64,000 bases of DNA from Caprella mutica (taxonomy: Eukaryota; Arthropoda; Malacostraca; Amphipoda; Caprellidae): the NCBI GenBank assembly GCA_947561585.1, contig CANNZV010003130.1, positions 1-64,000 of the forward strand, in the 5' to 3' direction. The notes beneath the pieces are model-generated. The model was not told where the DNA came from, made no database searches, and worked only from the letters and a program-made list of their open reading frames with translations. Made by a program: the position numbers and the translations under genes. Positions 21,887 through 32,793 of this stretch are shown one piece after another. How positions within the stretch are numbered: position 1 is the first letter of the stretch; every line of letters starts with the position of its first letter.

Positions 21887-23886
21887 GTGACTAATTCAAA
21901 AGACCTTCAACAAATCCCCATTCCGGAACAAAGTGAAATCAGTCAAACCAAGCGGGTGTCCGATGGCCATTTACAGGGGGGCACAGCAGTGTCAAATCCA
22001 CTCATGGAGCCAGGCATTCACAAACCAATCGTAAACCTTCCAATTCATGAAATACAACCAGGGGCACGGCTGACATCATATCTCAACGAATGGAACGGTG
22101 CTCCAAGGAGTACTCACAATATCATAAAAAGAGGTTTTCATTGGGAATGGATATCATCTCCACCAGCTCTCAAAATGACATTAAGAAGAGCAGCACCGAC
22201 ACTTCTAAAGGAAGTTGTCCAAGATCTCTTAAAAAAGGAAGCCATTTACGAAGTTCCATGTCAACCGTGTTTCCAATCGCCAATATTCACAGTTCCAAAA
22301 TCTTCTGGAAAAATTCGATTAATTTTAGATCTCAGCCAGTTAAACAAGCACATCAAAGCACCAACTTTCAAAATGACAAATCATGTAACTCTCGCGAGAT
22401 TATTTCAACCTCCAGCTTGGTTAACCTCAATAGATTTGCAAGATGCGTACCTCCATATACCAATAAGACCCAATTTACAGAAATTCCTGTCTTTCACAAT
22501 AGATCATCATCTCTACTTTTTCAGGGCCCTGTCATTCGGGCTGAATGTTGCTCCACAAGTATCTACACAAATCCTCAAATGGCCACTAAAATTATTACAT
22601 CAGAAGGGAGTACATGTGGTGGCATATCTGGACGGCTGGGTTATTTGGGCTGCTTCCCAATCCCAAATAGGAATTCATACACAACAAGTCATAGATACTC
22701 TATCCAGACTAGGGTTCCTCATAAATATCGAGAAATCACAACTAGAACCAGTTCAGCAATTGGTTTGGCTGGGAATAAATGGTTTCCAGATACCGGTCAC
22801 TGGGTTTTACCAAAAGAAAAGCAAGTGGAGATAATGCTTCTGGCACAGAAGTTCATGGAGGAACGGCAAACATCAAGAAGACAGTGGGAACAGTTTCTGG
22901 GGATGATATCGTTTGTTTGTCAGATATACAAACGTCTCCGTCCGTATTTCCATCCTCTGGCGAAGACACAGCGAATTTCTTCAGCAGTCAACAGAGATGT
23001 TGTACGGCCACTACCACAAATGTTCCTGTCAGAATTAATTCCTTGGACCTCATTGGCTCTATTTCATCCACCACCAAAATTCCGCCCACCACCACAGACC
23101 ATTTGCATGTGGACAGATGCGTCTTCAAGTGGTTGGGGAGCTGTTTTAGAAACAAACATGACAAGTCAAGAACATTGGAATTCAAGGGAGGCTGTCTTAC
23201 ACATCAACGTGAAAGAAATACTGGCCGTGATAAAGGGATTTTAGCATTCAATCTGAAGGACATCAGCATGCATCTTTTTATAGACAATGAGCCTTCGAGA
23301 ATGGCCATATTAAAAGGAGGATCTCGATCTCCATCACTTCTATCCAGTATACAAACACTAGTGAAGCTCATAACTTCACAAAACATACATCTACATGCTA
23401 CACAAATTCCTTCGAACCTCAATACTCAATACAATGGCAGATGCACTCAGCAGAGACCAACCACTTGCGACCGAATGGCAACTACCCAAAGCAATGTTTC
23501 AGAAGATAATAATATGGCACGGCCCACTTCAAGTGGATTTAATGGCAACACCACTGAATTCACAGTTACCTCTATTTGTAAGCCTATTTTATCATCCGAA
23601 AGCCGTGGTGATAGATGTGCTAATCACCGATTGTAACAGGTGGCATCAAGTCTACATATTTCCACCGAAGAACTTTCTGCCAAGAATAATCTCAAAACTT
23701 CAAACATACAGATATCACGGAGTACTGGTACCTCCTTGGCACCCAGCATCACCGTGGTTCCCATATCTCCTGAGTCGCAGTGTCACACACCTTCACATTC
23801 TAGAGCCTCCCATTCAAATGGTACAGGGTCAGTGGCAGAAAGCAGACTCAAGAAATTGCGACAGATGGACCGCATTCAGTTTCTAA
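21887..23886 (+). pseudogene. DIRS-like reverse transcriptase and RNase H
   Basis: RT motifs in order: SGKIRLILDLSQLNKHI, SIDLQDAYLHIPI, ALSFGLNVAPQVST and VVAYLDGWVIW. The catalytic YLDD of DIRS RT is YLDG here. A frameshift near 22800 leads to the RNase H: CMWTDASSSGWGAVLE and LHINVKEILAV. Two further frame changes (about 23240 and 23420) lead to MADALSRDQPLATEW and DLMATPLNSQLPLFVS, the conserved block after RNase H in DIRS elements. This RT type makes cDNA later inserted by a tyrosine recombinase instead of an integrase. Confidence 0.85.
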
Positions 23887-24773
23887 AGAGTATTTGGACG
23901 TCGAAATATGGCTCAGAGGTAGCGAGGTCCCTGTGTTCTTCTTATCGAGAATCAGACATCAGACAGGCCCAATGTGCATGGAATTCATTCTAAGGCTGGT
24001 TACCGGAAAGGATTGCACGTTTACGTAGAAGTCACGTGATGAAATTTCTAATCTATCTTCAGAACAGAAAGGGGTTGTCTGGAAAAACAATTTTAGGATA
24101 CAGGAATTCCTTACTTCTGATGGGATTCAATATAGACTTAACTGATAAAGATTTTTCCTTATTATCTCGATCCCAATTTCTGAAAAAGCCACCTGTGAAG
24201 AAACTAATACCTCATTGGTCATTGGAAAAAGTATTTAAATTACTTTCCACTCCGAAATATAACTCTTCTACTATATCAATCACGAATCTGCTCTAAAAGA
24301 CTTTGTTCCTTGTGGCCTTAGCTTCCGGAAATCGAGTCTCTGAATTAGCTAATCTCAGTAGAACTGGTATATTGTATTCTCAGGAATCAGTCACTATCCC
24401 AGTCAGAAAAACCTTTCTTTTCAAAATTGAAAGTATTGGACGATCTCCACCGCCAATTCACTTTCCTGCATTAGACACTGATGACCCATTATACCCTGTG
24501 ACACAGCTGAAAAAATATCTTGATCGCACACATGCGTTACCACACAAGGACCGCATCTTCGTCCATCCAATATCAGGGAAACCATTGACATCTGGTCGTT
24601 TAAATTACTGGTTAGCAAAGAGTGTATTGCAAACTGATACCTCTCTGAAAGTTCGGGCCCATGATGTACGCAAGATAAGCCACAGTATTGCTTGGGCCAG
24701 AGGAGTCTCCATGTCAGAAATTATCAGAAATGGGTTTTGGTCATCAGCGAATATCTTGATCAACAAATATTAG
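23840..24773 (+). pseudogene. DIRS-like tyrosine recombinase
   Basis: One frame runs from about 23840 to 24773, broken by TAA at 23991-23993 and TAA at 24294-24296. The core-binding part holds MKFLIYLQNRKGLSGKTI. The catalytic part has ASGNRVSELANL with the first Arg, RAHDVRKISHS with the HxxR pair and a final NKY with the Tyr. So the R..HxxR..Y set is complete even though the frame is broken. The Y-recombinase confirms the DIRS-like call over Gypsy or Copia. Confidence 0.85.
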
Positions 24774-25094
24774 TACCAACAGATTCTTTGACACGATCAT
24801 GCGTCTCTGGAAGACAGAAAATATCCGTTATCTAGATGAATCAGCCTATCTACGTAGGCAAATAAACAAATCATTGTTATTTAACAAATTATCTATGTAT
24901 TAGGTAAAATACATACATACATATATGAATTTTTTGCCTGATTTAAAACTACCTTTATTTCTAAATACATATAAAAAGTTATGTATCATATAAAGACAGC
25001 CATATGTTAAAATTAATTTTTGTTCTCAATTTTCGAATATATGTAATTGCTATCATATGTTTATTTGACCTTTAATATATAGAGTATTAATAAA
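24774..25094. other. AT-rich 3' flank of DIRS-like element
   Basis: No reading frame of interest. I could not identify the inverted terminal repeats or internal complementary region expected for a complete DIRS element, either here or upstream of 19688. Confidence 0.4.
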
Positions 25095-25345
25095 TAAGCT
25101 TCAGTCTTCCATCACCGCAACTGTCTTTGCCTCCTCCTTGAAGATGGGCCTGGTGGTATGTCGAAGCTAATAAAGGCGTTTTGAGATAACCTAGCGTAGA
25201 AAGCATGAAAAGATACAGATTGACGCAGGAAAGCGTTACTCTTTTCATGCGCCAATCGTAGCTAGGTTATCTCAAAACGCCGGGCCTCCTCCTCCTACGA
25301 TGACAGTGCCCACTACTTTGAGGTCAGGGAGATCATACTGAAGAT
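25095..25345 (-). pseudogene. Unidentified coding-like fragment interrupted by a 107-bp MITE
   Basis: On the minus strand a frame reads YDLPDLKVVGTVIVGGGGP up to the MITE border at 25281. Beyond the MITE (below 25175) another reads RHTTRPIFKEEAKTVAVMED followed by TGA. Both look like ordinary protein sequence and could be the last exon of one gene split by the MITE. A CTTCAG acceptor-like site precedes YDLPDL. No family recognised. Confidence 0.35.
25175..25281. mobile_element. 107-bp MITE with 21-bp terminal inverted repeats
   Basis: Ends GGCGTTTTGAGATAACCTAG and its inverse at 25262-25281 form a near-perfect hairpin. A second copy in the opposite internal order starts at 25495 (GGCGTTTCGAGATAACCTAG) and is cut off near 25570. 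Both are preceded by GAAGCTAATAAA, so that flank may belong to the element. No clear target-site duplication. Confidence 0.7.
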
Positions 25346-25494
25346 ACAGTCATAGATGAACCTACAATACGACTAGCCTAGAGCCTTATAGGATGAAAAG
25401 ACGAAATTTTTATAATTTATTTTCTGATAACAGTATATTGACAGAAAACGGTAGATTACAGCCGAAGCAAAAGCAAAACAGAAGGGAGAAGCTA

Positions 25495-25570
25495 ATAAAG
25501 GCGTTTCGAGATAACCTAGCTACGATTGGTGCATGAAAAGAGTAACGCTTTCCTGCGTCAATCTGTATAT
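25495..25570. mobile_element. Truncated copy of the 107-bp MITE
   Basis: Matches the reverse complement of 25190-25281, including GCATGAAAAGAGTAACGCTT and CTGCGTCAATCTGTAT, then stops. Confidence 0.65.
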
Positions 25571-25669
25571 TTATTTCTTACATATTCGAAAATGTGGAAC
25601 CGTCCGATAACTCAGAATTTACTCTAAAATAGAAAATGTTAAATAGCCCATTAACTTTTAATTATTTAC

Positions 25670-26371
25670 GTTTAGTAGAAGTTTGACGTCTGCTTCAGAA
25701 CCAAAGGCCATGTCGCTGACGCCAAAAGGAAAGGAAATACAAGGGACTGGAAGAAGCAGTCAGAAAGGAAAGGGGCTTCATGGACAAATTCATGACGCTC
25801 ATTGATGCTGAAAAGCTACTCCGTGAATGTTGTCACTTACCAAGGAATGTGACAAAAATGGTCACAAGCACCGGTGGCTGCTCTCAAGGATGGAAGAGGG
25901 AAATGAAGAGGTGATAGTAAATGAGGTCTACGAGCCTACCTAACACAAAATGTAAAACCTCGTTAATTTAATTGTAGAGCACAACCCTAACGCTATCCTC
26001 TAAAACTGCATGGAGATTTAAAAACACTATAAACATGGTCAACATAAAATAAACAATACATAATCCAAATTACAACAGTTTGGGTCCCAAGGGACGCCAC
26101 CCCACTTCTCTTCTATTCACCGAAGACAGCTTCAGGAACCCTCCGTGACTTATTTACAATGAGCAGTTTAAAAAATTAGATTCATAACAATCAATTAATG
26201 CACTGGCATTCGAAAAATCACTTGATTGGTTATCCATTCATTTTCACGGTACTGAAGGAACACTGTTCAACAACCGATGTTCCAATATCGCTTACTTTAC
26301 GTTGATCCAGTGAACAATCGCACTAGCGTGACAATGTCCGATCGTATCTTTACAATTGACGTAGTCCCCTA
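25670..26371. repeat. Repeat R, copy 2, left part
   Basis: From 25795 this matches R copy 1; upstream (25670-25794) it matches the R-like stretch at 45570. The shared open segment includes YKGLEEAVRK and KLLRECCHLPRNVTKMV. The copy stops at CCCTA (26367-26371), where the Gypsy-1 LTR begins, and continues at 53321. Confidence 0.75.
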
Positions 26372-26579
26372 TGTTAAGTTATTTGTTAAAGGTATGAGTG
26401 ACACAGGAGAATGAGACACAGGGGTAACACACTTGTTTACTCTATGACTGTATCTCATGAACTCACAATAATGCGTACGTGATCAAATACGAATACCCTT
26501 TGCTATATAATGTATCACTTAATAATAATGAATAATAGTTAATATATGAAATAATATATAAGAAACATATCACTTAACA
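26372..26579 (-). repeat. Gypsy-1 3' LTR, 208 bp
   Basis: Runs from TGTTAAGTTATTTG to ATATCACTTAACA, with TG..CA ends. The minus-strand polypurine tract AAGAAAGGAGGA lies directly outside at 26580-26591. Its partner is scattered over 50786-53315. Apart from one 9-bp indel I count about three substitutions between the two. Confidence 0.9.
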
Positions 26580-26921
26580 TCCTCCTTTCTTATGAAACAA
26601 TGAAATCAAATGATAAATATTTAAGCATTCCTTTAGATAACTCTTTGAATATAGAGAACAACTTATAATACATGCGTTCAAATTAAATCATATTATTATA
26701 ATTAGTGGAATGTGAAATAGCGATGCCATATGTAAATAATAATAGAACACGAACAATAATAATAAGCAAACTAATTAGTCATCAAATCTTTTAGGTTTTC
26801 GAATCACACGACCAAATCTAGATGTCATTGGCTGTATCTTGTTAGGAGAGTTTGTCTTGGGCTTATTGATGCATTCTTGGTTACTATTGTCAGGAATTGT
26901 GTTGGCTATGTGAGTTGGCTG

Positions 26922-27963
26922 CTATCTAAGGAACTGTCTGTTTCTTCGATAAGTTCTTGAGTCATCCGTTTGAACTTCATAACTCCTGCTAGTTAGTTGT
27001 CTCTTTACGGTTGCAGTTTTCCATGGATATTTAGAATTGACGATCGGCTGCATCTTAACTATATCGTCTCTTTGAAGAGGTGAAAGTTCATGTCGTTTGT
27101 CGTATTTCTGTCCTATTCTTGTTTTCTTGTTTTCCATCTGTGCCTTAGCTTTACTTGTGTCAATTACTGTTGGTTGTAATAAGTGGCTGATTGTTGGAAG
27201 TTGAGTTCGTGTTCGTCATCCAATTAGTCTTTGAACTGGACTGTAGTCTACGCCTTCTTCTGGTGTGTTTCTTAAGTTCAGAAGCGCTATATATTGGTCT
27301 TTGTTATTAAATATACATCTCTTCATCATGTGTTTCGCAATTTTTACCGCAGCTTCAGCAACTCCTTTGGAACGGCTGTTACCAGGACTGCTTGTAATGT
27401 GTTTGATGGACCATTTGGAACAAAACTTTTTGAACTCGAACAATGCTAGTTGTGGATCATTGTCGGATATATGGGTTTCAGGTATTCCAAAACGAGCAAA
27501 GTTATTTTTAAGCTTGGAAATTACTTCAGATGAGGTCATTTACCGTAGATGGTCAATTTCAAAGTACTTGCTGAAATAATCCGTAGTGATGAGGTAGTGG
27601 TGAATATGTCGATTCCAACTTTCTGCCAGGGTCTGCTAGGGACCTCATGTAGCTTGAGTGGTTGTTCTGGTTGCTTAGTTGGAAGTGAGGCACATGTGTT
27701 GCAGTTTTCAACATATTGTCTGATTTCTGTAGACATGCCAGAAATATATGTAGCTCCTTGCTCTTCGTAAACATGAGTTTACTCCGGTGCGGCCCGCGAA
27801 CTTTAATTTTCATTTCCTTTCTAAGTGAGGGTGGAATGACGATTCTTGATCCTCGTAAGATTATTCCGTTCTCAACTGTCATTTCATCACGATAATGAAA
27901 ATAAGGCTTCACTTGTGAAGGTACGTTTTCCCACCATTGGCGATGATGTATTTCAGTTGACAC
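26922..27963 (-). pseudogene. Gypsy-1 integrase, fragmented
   Basis: Pieces in changing frames: a pre-integrase part (MTVENGIILRGSRIVIPPSL), Cys pair CNTCASLPTKQ, the core with VGIDIF, ISDNDPQL (Asp retained, usual Gly changed) and SRSKGVAEAAVKIAK with the Glu. A C-terminal module (LQRDDIVKMQP, RSYEVQTDDSRTYRRN) ends at 26922. At least three frame breaks make it inactive. Confidence 0.75.
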
Positions 27964-28119
27964 ATAGAGTCGTCTTTACTGGTCGCTATCCTGATATGTC
28001 TTCAAATCGCTCTTGTTTTATAGGTAGATCTCTGATATTATTCACACAAAAATAGCTCTTCCCGTTTGTTCAATGGGTTTCTTGATAAGGCATCTGCTAT
28101 AATCAAAGTCTTTCCTTGT

Positions 28120-29779
28120 TTATATTGGAGTTTCATGTTGTATGATGCGAAGAAGTAAAGATTGCAATCTCTTTGGTGCTTTTGACAGTGTCTTCTGGTT
28201 GATACTGACAAGTGGCTTATGATCTGTTATGACAGTTATATCTTTGCCATAAGCATAATGGTGAAACTTTTCAAGTCCATATACAACGGCTAACATTTCT
28301 TTTTCTATTTGTGTATACCGTTTTTCTGTTTTCGTGAGTAGCCTGCTAGCATAGGCTATTGGTTTTCCTTCCTGCTTGAGAACTGATCCCATTCCATATT
28401 CTGAGGCATCATTTTCAAGTGTAAGTTCCTTCTTCGGGTCGTAATATGCTAAGAGACTAATATTAGCTATCTTGTTCTTGATTACTTTGAAAGCAGTTTC
28501 TTGCGCTTTGGACCAAGTCCATTCCACATCTTTCTTGACTAAGTTGTGAAGAGGTTGCAAGATTCCACTGCAATTGTTGATAAACTTTCCCAGGTAATTT
28601 ACAATACCTAAGAAACTGCGTAGCTGGGTCACGTTTGTAGTGGTAGGGAGTTCTTGAATGGCTTCAACTTTCAATTTGTCTGGCTTTAATCCTTCTTTTG
28701 TAATTGTGTGCCCCATGAATGTGATTGAGTCTAGTTCGTACATCATTTTCTTCTTGTTCAGGCGGATCCCCTCTCGTTGACTTCTCTCTAGGAAGCCTTT
28801 CATTCTTTTTTCGTGTTCTTTCTTACTCCTCGCGTGAATGACGACATCGTCAGCTATGCAAATGACACCTTCCAGTCCTGTCAATGCTTCTTTAAGTCTC
28901 TTTTGGAACATCTCTGCTGATACAGACAATCCAAAAAGTAATCCAAGCCATCGAAATCGTCCGAATTCTGTTTGAAATGTAGTCATCTTGCTGCTGTCAT
29001 CGTCTAATTTTACATGCCAATATCAGCTTTAGAAAATAATGTAGATCCTTCTAGCTCATGCAGCACATCTTTGATCGTTGACAGTACAAAATATTCTCTC
29101 ATTAACGCTTTATTGAGTTCCTTTGGGTCAATACAGATTCGTATATTGCCATCTTGCTTTGGCACTACTACTATCTGGCTCACCCAATCTGTCGGTTCAT
29201 TCACTTTTTTGATTACATTCATCTTCTGTAGTCTATCTAATTCTTCTTTTAGTTTTGGTTTGACTGCAATGGGTATACTTCGACACTGCATTACAACAGG
29301 CACTACATTTTCTCTTATTTTCAATTTCTGCTCACCTTCGAATGTTCCTAATGTATCATTAAACACTTCACTGTAATTTTCAATATTCACTGACATAATT
29401 CTTTCAAAATTTTCTTCTTCGATCGTTAACATTTTCATTTGGGTTCTAGCATTCAGTCCTAATATCGGAGTTAGATCATGATTACACACTAAAAATTTCA
29501 CATTATATCTCTTATTATTTTTAGGATTTTTCACAATAAGTCTGCACTCACCAATAGATTTATATTTTTCATTGTTCCAAGAACTAAGTGTTGTACTCGT
29601 TATTTCATAGTCATTCACAAAATTTTCAGGTATTGTGTTCACTGACGCTCCACTATCTACTTGAAAATTTACTTTCTCATTGTTAATAAGTAACGCGCAT
29701 TTTATTTCTTTGCTTGATTTCGTGTCCTTATTTATGTTGTTTATCCACTCCATGTTGGATTGGCTGTCGCTGTCATCTT
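28120..29779 (-). pseudogene. Gypsy-1 protease, reverse transcriptase and RNase H
   Basis: Pol begins right at the Gypsy-2 insertion (29779). Protease: NFQVDSGASVNTI with an intact DSG. RT: VVVPKQDGNIRICIDPKELN, LFSKADIGM, then a frameshift at about 28990, LLFGLSVSAEMFQ and CIADDVVIHA with both catalytic Asps. RNase H: LTLENDASEYGMGSVLKQEG, KEMLAVVYGLEKF and VITDHKPL. The expected zinc linker and integrase follow downstream in broken frames. Confidence 0.85.
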
Positions 29780-30220
29780 TGTAGTAAGGCAAACACAGCT
29801 ATTGTGTATGCATTACTGTCATCACGAACCTATATGATTGAAAGTAAGTAACATTCAAGTTAGTTACCGATCTGCTCTCGCGAGCTACACACCTTATCTC
29901 CAGTCTTAGTTATTGAGACATTAACTTGTGAGCGTTCTAGTGGAGATACTCTTTGTAATAACCCTTGCTTGACTAATGAATATATTCTCTTTAAGTGTTA
30001 ATTACATTACCATTATTACCCTAAATACAGTTAAGCTTGGACCAGAGGCCTGAGGTCGGAACCATAGTGGCAAGGTGGTTCTAGGGCATGGTACCATGAG
30101 TATTTAGTAGAAAGAGATATATTGAGAAAAAGGAATCTGAAAATAAGAAAAAGAGTAGGATCCTATCACACGTAACCCAAATAGTGACACGTTATTAGGA
30201 AGTAAACTAACAACGTCACA
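29780..30220 (+). repeat. Gypsy-2 5' LTR, 441 bp
   Basis: Starts TGTAGTAAGGCAAACACAGC and ends CAACGTCACA. One base further on, TGGTGACC probably starts the tRNA primer-binding site. A functional promoter and polyadenylation signal are expected within, but I mark none. Confidence 0.9.
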
Positions 30221-31525
30221 TTGGTGACCGTATGGTGCGTGATTAAGTAATTCGAGTTTAATGTGCGGAAATTCAATTACTAAAGTAAAAGATTGAAAGC
30301 TTTGTAGTTTACCAAAAACTAAGTTAACCATCTGATTGGAGAGTATTTGATTACAGCAAGACCGGGTTTTGCGACCCTATATGAAGATACGATTCAATTA
30401 AGGTGTTCAGTTTTTGTGATAAAGTATAAAGATAATTCAACTCAAGGTCAAGCAAACGGCATCTCGAAAATTATCGGAAGGATAAGGAGAGTACAGATGG
30501 CCTAATTTGAAATTTGAATGAGCAGAGACAATCAGTGAGACTAACCAGTCTGAAAAAAAAAATTCTGGAAATTCTGGAAAATTCTGGAAGAAACTGGAAA
30601 GCACGGAGGGAGGAAGCGACAAGGGTAAAGCGTTGCACGTTGGCGAATGGTGATGGAAAACATTCGATTATAAACAACATGCAAAAAAGCCGTAAATCAA
30701 CCAGAAATTGAGAGTCTAATTTGTTTAAATACTACATCTGAAAAGTATTTATTCAAACTGCTACATTCAGTGAACATTCAGTTAACATACAGTGCATGAC
30801 ATTCAGTGCACAACGTTCAGTGAACATTCAACATTCAGTGAACATTCAACATTCAGTGAACATTCAGTTAACATACAGTGCAGTCAGTGCACAACATACA
30901 GTGAACATTCAGTTAACATACAGTGCATGACATTCAGTGCACAACGTTCAGTGAACATTCAGTTAACCAGTTAACAGTTAATGTCATAACAGTTAACATC
31001 AGAGCAAAAATCAACGACAAAACCTGATAAGCGGGACCCACTGTACATGGAACCGGAAGTTGAGTATAACATATAATGTAATGTCATCCTTGCTTTTTTT
31101 TCAGTCTCATTTTTGAAGCGATCAGAGTAAGTTCTAAGTGTTAGAACTTAGTCCAGTGGTGAATAAATCTGTTCTGTTTAGTCAAGAGTTGTTGTTGGTG
31201 AATAAGCAATAAGCAGAAGGTAATAATTAATCATTATTGCAGCAGTTATAATTATAGGATGTATGTGTGCATGCATTTCTTTTAGCTTTGAATTGCTGAG
31301 TGTTGTTATTAATTGACAGGTATAAATATTTTATATTTATTGATTTAACAAATATTGCTCTATATTTGAATAATTATTTATTATTTATTATTTGAATGAT
31401 TATTTTTTATGTTTGAAGGATTATTTTTTTTTGACATTATTTTTTTTTCTTTTTCATAATTAGTGATTACACGTGCACTACACTTGTTTAAGTACATAAT
31501 AACACTTCATTAGGATAGAAAACAC
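30221..31525 (+). other. Gypsy-2 leader with ACATTCAGTGA-type tandem repeats
   Basis: Non-coding leader. At 30760-30990 short units such as ACATTCAGTGA, GTTAACATACAGTGC and CACAACGTTCAGTG are repeated many times. A good splice donor AGA/GTAAGT lies at 31127. Paired with the acceptor at 37807, it would make a spliced message for the third ORF (inference). Confidence 0.6.
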
Positions 31526-32793
31526 ATGCCAACTTCAGAGGACGAAGCGATAAATTCTGAAGCTGTAGAATTTAGATCTGGAAGAAAAACTAAACCGAGA
31601 ATACAGAAAACTAAACAGAACAAAACACCCCCCAAAACACCCCCCAAAACAACCCCCAAAACACCCCCCAAAACACCCCCCAAAGAGAACACACATAGGA
31701 AAGGGAAACAAACAAACACAGAAATGTAGGTTGAATTAACACAAGCTCAACTCCAAGAGATAATAAAGAGCAGGAGTACAACAATAATTAATTCTGATTC
31801 ATTGCCGATATTCAGAGGAAGAAGAAGGCCAGAAGATCCAGCTTTCGAGGAAAAGAACACGTTTAAACAACATCTAAGTCTATTAAATAATCATATATCC
31901 AGCTTAGGGGATAAAGATGACATAGAAAAAAAAAGATACTTTTCAGGAGCGCTGATTGCAAGCTAGGAGATTTTCAAATTACTGTTAATAACGTTATTAA
32001 CGGTAAAACATTTAAAGATAGCACATACCAAGAGATATGCACGGTACTAGAAGACATATATGTGCAGAAAGACAGCAAGGATATCTGTCATGAATTATAC
32101 ACTAATAAATTGAAAGATGAAACTACAGCTGCCAGTGACATTTTAAGTACATTGGAAAAAATTGGCGAAGTCACAGATTATATTTTAAATGACGACACAA
32201 TGAACGCCCAATTTCCAATAAGGACAGCAACTGAAAGCGATGAATCATTCACACGTAGATTAAAAAAGCACGCAAAAGACCTTATGAATACATCAATGTA
32301 TTTAACAACATTGGGTCCACAGATCAACCCCAGTATCATCAAAGGAGTCATAGAAGGTCCTTTCAAGACAACAGCTAATTTACTGTCTGCTACAACAAAG
32401 AAAATGAGATCTTTGCCACATGAAAAAAAAAAATTCTAATACCAAAGAAGAACTTCAATGACACAGAAACTTTTTTGATAGAAAAAACTGAGGGTGAGAA
32501 TCAAGGCAATATTCACGAGGATATGCAGGAAGATGCAGAAGCATACTACGCATATAATGCAAGAAACAGGGGAACAGCAGGTAGGTTTGCACGCAGAAGC
32601 AGATTCAAATACAATCACACAGGCAGAGCATATGTACACAACACTAATAACCCCCACCCTATCCCTACCCCCCACAGTAACAGTGATACAATTAAGTGCT
32701 ACCGATGCAATAAATTAGGACATATAGGACGAGAATGCCGTGCTCAACAACCTTTTAATCAAGGACAGGGCAAGGATTTTCGAAAGAACATGT
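31526..32793 (+). pseudogene. Gypsy-2 gag with CCHC zinc knuckle
   Basis: The N-terminus includes a 12-bp repeat coding for TPPK units (31622-31685). A TAG at 31727-31729, a small indel near 31966 and a frameshift at an A11 run (about 32426-32436) break the frame. The capsid-like part spans about 31980-32430. The last segment holds the nucleocapsid knuckle CYRCNKLGHIGREC (CX2CX4HX4C). The gag stop at 32793 overlaps the pol frame, so frameshifting into pol is likely in intact copies. Confidence 0.75.

Larger units (their letters stand above)
19688..21894 (+). pseudogene. DIRS-like retrotransposon ORF1 (gag) with two apparent introns
   Basis: The N-terminus is Cys/His-rich (RRCKVCVHKYHPC, then SCALC), a layout seen in DIRS-type ORF1 proteins. 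After EAYDFW at 19978 the frame is lost unless a GTGAGT...AG intron (19979-20079) is removed. A second GTAAGT...ACAG intron fits at 20222-20304. The remaining product is acidic and Ser-rich, then the capsid-like part (20670-21416) and a basic tail (QRKRPRSQTF). In-frame TAGs at 20313 and about 20532 and a frameshift near 21412 show decay. ORF1 stop overlaps the start of the RT frame by 8 bases. Confidence 0.65.
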
